Origin: JARYMI01 sp964550915
GTDB lineage: Bacteria > Acidobacteriota > Aminicenantia > Aminicenantales > UBA8522
Reading direction: 5' to 3'
DNA length: 20,970 bases
Assembly (NCBI GenBank): GCA_964550915.1
Contig: CAZKBY010000023.1
Span: 1-20,970, forward strand
The notes below the pieces were generated by a model that was not told where the DNA came from, ran no database searches, and saw only the letters and a list, made by a program, of their open reading frames with translations. Shown piece after piece: positions 20,513 to 20,970 of this stretch. The position numbers and the translations under genes are program-made. How positions within the stretch are numbered: the first letter of the stretch is position 1; each line of letters starts with the position of its first letter.

Positions 20513-20970
20513 GACCCTTTCCTCATGACTCTCGGGATTCTTTGTTCGAGGAGGAGGAAATCGGCCAGCGCGATGGCGGCCGCCGCCTCGACGATGACCG
20601 GCATCCGCAGGGCGATGCAGGCGTCGTGGCGGCCGCGAACGGCGAGGGAGGCGGGTTTTCCTGTACGCAGGCTGATCGTTCTCTGCGCCCTGGCGATGCT
20701 CGCGGTTGGCCTCACGGCGATCCTGAACACAAGGTCGTTGCCGCTCGTCAGCCCGCCGTTGAGGCCGCCGGAGTGATTTGTTTTGGTCTTTCCTCTCCGG
20801 CTGACGATTGGGTCGTTGAATTGACTGCCGCGCATCGCGGCCGCGGCGAAACCCGCGCCGAAGTCGATTCCCTTGACGCCGGGGATGGAGAAAATAAGGT
20901 GACTCAGGAGCGATTCGACGGAATCGAAGAAGGGCTCGCCGAGCCCGACAGGAAGGCGTCCGACCCGCGC
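20509..20970 (-). CDS. aroC: Chorismate synthase, C-terminal part (cut by window edge)
   Basis: The last step of the shikimate trunk: EPSP to chorismate with reduced FMN. The frame is open to the window edge, so only the C-terminal 153 codons are visible. Recognisable AroC blocks are LGEPFFDSVESLLSHLIF, SIPGVKGIDFGAGFAAAAM, RGSQFNDP, NHSGGLNGGLTSGNDL, VRPTASI and GRHDACIALRMPVIVEAAAA. These match the family's FMN-binding and active-site segments, including the GRHD histidine region. It is the upstream gene of a tight aroC-pheA-tyrA operon with four-base overlaps, so chorismate is made and split towards Phe and Tyr from one transcript. The start and promoter lie outside the window. Confidence 0.92.
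   Translation of the reverse strand, partial: ARVGRLPVGLGEPFFDSVESLLSHLIFSIPGVKGIDFGAGFAAAAMRGSQFNDPIVSRRGKTKTNHSGGLNGGLTSGNDLVFRIAVRPTASIARAQRTISLRTGKPASLAVRGRHDACIALRMPVIVEAAAAIALADFLLLEQRIPRVMRKGS

Overview
The window is about 21 kb of moderately GC-rich bacterial DNA. A TonB-dependent outer-membrane receptor, Tat-type signal peptides and secreted M14 metallopeptidases indicate a Gram-negative (diderm) heterotroph. The gene mix recalls Acidobacteriota or Candidatus Aminicenantes, but no taxonomic marker is present, so that placement is only a guess. No tRNA, rRNA, CRISPR array, transposase or phage gene was seen.

Left part (1-6290), transport and B12. A CAT-type amino-acid permease (minus strand) diverges from a BtuB-like TonB receptor. 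The receptor has a full cobalamin riboswitch followed by an intrinsic terminator. Converging on it is a minus-strand pair joined by an ATGA overlap: a regulator with two MerR domains, then a B12-binding-type radical SAM protein.

Middle part (6290-13640), secreted degradation functions. In order: a secreted M14 carboxypeptidase, a Tat-signal hydroxypyruvate-isomerase-like TIM-barrel protein, a Tat-signal Gfo/Idh/MocA oxidoreductase, and a second, about 880-codon M14-family metallopeptidase. The second peptidase is split by one in-frame TAG and is otherwise intact. A PIN-domain (VapC-like) remnant follows.

Right part (13640-20970), amino-acid biosynthesis. A metY-metX-metW operon and a type-2 tryptophan synthase beta gene (trpB2) lie on the plus strand. 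They converge on an aroC-pheA-tyrA operon on the minus strand, whose genes overlap by 4 bases.

The most notable finding is upstream of trpB2. A strong promoter fires almost directly onto an ATG that opens a 23-codon leader peptide ending in three consecutive Trp codons. RNA covering the first Trp codon can form a continuous 12-bp duplex with the trpB2 Shine-Dalgarno region. This suggests ribosome-stalling translational attenuation by tryptophan. The metY operon has a parallel design: strong promoter, near-leaderless 23-codon ORF with Met codons at 15 and 17, and a stop codon inside a 15-bp inverted repeat. Neither leader matches a riboswitch I know.
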